Of a stretch of DNA of 7,281 bases, positions 5,590 to 7,281 are shown piece after piece; position 1 is the first letter of the stretch; each line of letters opens with the position of its first letter. The DNA comes from Methanobacteriota archaeon. GTDB taxonomy: Archaea > Thermoplasmatota > DTKX01 > GCA-020343715. The notes beneath the pieces were generated by a model that had not been told where the DNA came from, searched no databases, and worked only from the letters and a program-made list of their open reading frames with translations. A program made the position numbers and the translations under genes. Location: the NCBI GenBank assembly GCA_030597775.1, contig JAUVRF010000080.1, positions 1 through 7,281 of the forward strand, read 5' to 3'.

Positions 5590-6243
5590 TTGGTATCCGA
5601 GGTCAAACTGGCGGTCTTCGATATGGACGGGGTCCTCATCGATACTCGCAGCAGCTGGGTCCTGGTCCATGACCATTTTGGCACCCAGAACGAGGATAGC
5701 CTTGCTGCCTTCTTGAAGGGTGATATCGATGACATGGAGTTCATTCGTCGTGATGTGGAGAGATGGTCGCGCGCCAACGGTCGCGTGACGTTGGACGAGG
5801 TCAAGGGAGTACTGGACTCCGCGGTCCCCTTCCCAGGAGCCGTTGAGACCATACGGGAGCTGGGAGACCGCGGTATCAAGACCGCCATAGTCTCCGGGGG
5901 GCTCCGCCACCTGGCACAGCGTATCGGTTCCCTCTGTGGGACCGACATGGTCTTCGCGAACGACGTGGAGGTCGATGACCAGGGCTACCTCACGGGAGGT
6001 GGGATAGTGGAGGTGCCACTCCGAGAGAAGGGCTCATTGGTGGCCAGCATCCAGAGGGAGCTCGGCATCTCCACGGAGGAGACCGCGGCTGTCGGTGATA
6101 GCTCTGTGGACGTAACGATGTTCCAGCTCGCCCGGGTCTCAATAGCCTTCAACCCCAGGGACGAGGTGACGGAACTGTCTGCCACCCACGTGGTACGAGG
6201 TCGCGACCTGAGGAGCATACTACCGTTCATCCTGGATGGATGA
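5590..6243 (+). CDS. HAD-superfamily phosphatase, phosphoserine phosphatase-like
   Basis: A 217-residue protein, close to the roughly 210 residues of archaeal SerB. All four HAD motifs are present: FDMDGVLID with the nucleophile D11 and acid/base D13; Ser102 in IVSGG; Lys147 in LREKGS; and GDSSVD with the Mg-binding D170 and D174. The helical cap lies between about residues 18 and 80, which fits subclass IB, to which phosphoserine phosphatase belongs. The fit of the IVSGG and GDSxxD segments makes a small phosphorylated metabolite such as phosphoserine likely, but the substrate-specific residues cannot be judged by eye, so no symbol is given. The start is TTG at 5590, 9 bases after GGGAG (5576-5580); it places motif I at residue 10, as usual, and no better start is in frame nearby. 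Cytoplasmic, probably monocistronic, ending 31 bases from a convergent gene. Confidence 0.88.
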   Translation: MVSEVKLAVFDMDGVLIDTRSSWVLVHDHFGTQNEDSLAAFLKGDIDDMEFIRRDVERWSRANGRVTLDEVKGVLDSAVPFPGAVETIRELGDRGIKTAIVSGGLRHLAQRIGSLCGTDMVFANDVEVDDQGYLTGGGIVEVPLREKGSLVASIQRELGISTEETAAVGDSSVDVTMFQLARVSIAFNPRDEVTELSATHVVRGRDLRSILPFILDG

Positions 6244-6274
6244 GCCTTGGTGGCCGAGGAGCGGAGGGTAGCCT

Positions 6275-7234
6275 TCAGAACCGGTATTGCCGCCTTCGCC
6301 AGTACAAGAAGACCACGAAGATGACGAGGACGCCCACGATCACCCCTCCGAGACCGTAGTAGAGAGCATTGTCCGGTTGTTCCGGTTTTTCGCCCAGCCA
6401 GATCTCCTCGTCGATCTCCAGCTTGTCCCTGTCAAGGACCGTTATCCTGCCCTCGGGATCGATGACGGCATGCAGGTCATGCTTACCGTCCTTCACGAAG
6501 GTGATGTCCCACTGGACGCTGGCGTTCTCCTGACCGTTCTCGGGGATGTGCTGGATGGTGTCGTTGCCGATGTACTCATCGTCGACGTAGATGTCCACCA
6601 GGACCTCGGACACGGCCATGGTCTGCTCGTTGGTTACGGTCACGTTGAGGGTCGCCAACCGCTGTTCGCGAACCTCGATGACCCGGGAGGCCACGTTCCA
6701 GAGATCACCGGACTCGTTGTCGTTGTTGTTGGCCCTCATCCCTGCGACGCTCACAACGATCTCCTGGTCCACGTTGCCCGGGATGAAGCTGACATTGAAC
6801 CACTTGTCGGTGATCGGTCCGACGCTCCAGAGTGACGTGCCGTTGACCCTGATCAGGTCCTCGGGAAATGGTGAGATCCCGGTATCGTTGACGTAGCTGT
6901 TCTTCCACTTGACGTTGTCATCCGTCTTGGAGGTGTTGAGGTACAATCCGAATCCCGTTAGGTCCTCGGGTTCACCGAGGATGCCGATCATCACGTCGAT
7001 GGAACGGTTGCCGGGAGTGTACGCCGTCCGATCCAGCATCTCGATGCTGATGGTGACATCGGGCTCGACCTCGGTCCCGTGGCAGTAGCAGGACTGCTCG
7101 CGAACGTACTCGGTCATATCTATGCTCTTGTTGAGGTAACCGCTGACGACGGGAACTGAGACCAGCATGGCCATGAGGACCACGATAGCAACCTTGGCCG
7201 TTGCGCCTCTCAGACGGGGGATGGTGACCCTCAC
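6275..7234 (-). CDS. Membrane-anchored extracytoplasmic protein with a CxCH motif and a CARDB-like domain
   Basis: A 319-residue protein. Residues 1-32 form a signal-type segment: basic start, hydrophobic core AIVVLMAMLVSVPVV, then SG. At 49-53 is CYCHG, followed by a beta-rich domain containing a YTPGNRSIDVMI segment, reminiscent of the CHG-plus-YTPG pattern of Reeler/choice-of-anchor-type domains. Residues about 190-275 (LATLNVTVTNEQTMAVSEVLVDIYVDDEYIG and onward) resemble a CARDB adhesion-type beta-sandwich. A C-terminal helix at about 290-312 followed by YWRRRQYRF anchors it with the tail inside. About ten N-x-S/T sequons suggest N-glycosylation outside the cell. The start is GTG at 7234, with AGGAGGG (7248-7242) 7 bases upstream; it overlaps the preceding gene's stop as GTGA. 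A surface adhesion or electron-transfer role is only a guess. The domain calls are from memory. Confidence 0.82.
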   Translation of the reverse strand: MRVTIPRLRGATAKVAIVVLMAMLVSVPVVSGYLNKSIDMTEYVREQSCYCHGTEVEPDVTISIEMLDRTAYTPGNRSIDVMIGILGEPEDLTGFGLYLNTSKTDDNVKWKNSYVNDTGISPFPEDLIRVNGTSLWSVGPITDKWFNVSFIPGNVDQEIVVSVAGMRANNNDNESGDLWNVASRVIEVREQRLATLNVTVTNEQTMAVSEVLVDIYVDDEYIGNDTIQHIPENGQENASVQWDITFVKDGKHDLHAVIDPEGRITVLDRDKLEIDEEIWLGEKPEQPDNALYYGLGGVIVGVLVIFVVFLYWRRRQYRF

Positions 7235-7281
7235 GGTCGTGCCCTCCTGCGGCGTTTGGCGGCCATGCCCGCTGCGCCAAT
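7231..7281 (-). CDS. C-terminal end of an upstream gene (partial), basic tail
   Basis: Sixteen codons and a TGA (7233-7231) run in from the right edge and read IGAAGMAAKRRRRARP. The stop overlaps the GTG start of the downstream membrane protein in a GTGA arrangement typical of coupled genes, and the frame is open to the window edge. A tail of a small-residue stretch followed by a run of Arg would suit a membrane protein ending in the cytoplasm, like its neighbour, but the family cannot be identified from this much. The call rests on the overlap geometry and the Shine-Dalgarno of the next gene lying inside it. Confidence 0.5.
   Translation of the reverse strand: MGAAGMAAKRRRRARP

Noticed and set aside
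6244..6274. Terminator or small gene between the HAD gene and the convergent membrane-protein gene
   Set aside because: The 31-base gap is GC-rich, with no T-tract and no open frame.

Overview
The window looks like a moderately high-GC euryarchaeal chromosome, most likely a Thermoplasmatota-type or methanogen-related lineage. Three things point there: a heterodisulfide-reductase hdrC-hdrB pair, the archaeal purine enzyme PurP, and archaeal-style promoters (purine-rich BRE followed by an AT-rich TATA box). Several proteins are predicted to be membrane-anchored with large extracytoplasmic parts. The lineage is an inference from gene content and recall, since no search was possible. Stops are mixed: TAG ends hdrB, the single-span membrane protein and the methyltransferase, while TGA ends hdrC, the small downstream gene, the HAD phosphatase and both rightmost genes.

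Layout. Positions 1-1320 (+) hold a tight cluster: the 3' end of hdrC, complete hdrB (stop and start overlap as TGATG), and a small protein 8 bases further on that resembles the methanogen family DUF749. Positions 1389-2240 (+) encode an unrecognised protein with one membrane span, behind its own promoter-like sequence. Convergent to it, on the minus strand, runs a long block read right to left: a 402-residue Glu-rich disordered protein with a TTG start (5461-4253), purP (4202-3045), and a class I methyltransferase with an acidic N-terminal extension (about 3024-2263). At 5462-5589 is a short divergent promoter region. From it a HAD-family phosphatase runs rightwards (5590-6243). Convergent to that, from the right edge, are a C-terminally anchored extracytoplasmic protein with a CxCH motif and a CARDB-like domain (7234-6275), and the tail of an upstream gene coupled to it by a GTGA overlap.

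How the genes fit together. HdrC and HdrB form the heterodisulfide/electron-bifurcation module, and the DUF749-like gene travels with them. PurP makes FAICAR in purine synthesis. The other genes have no evident shared pathway.

The most notable point is an in-frame TGA at codon 47 of purP (4064-4062). Both flanks clearly encode PurP, and the position appears to be a cysteine in many homologues. It could be selenocysteine, a recent nonsense mutation, or a base error. I see no CRISPR array, insertion sequence, rRNA or convincing tRNA. I did not find a clearly new multi-gene system.
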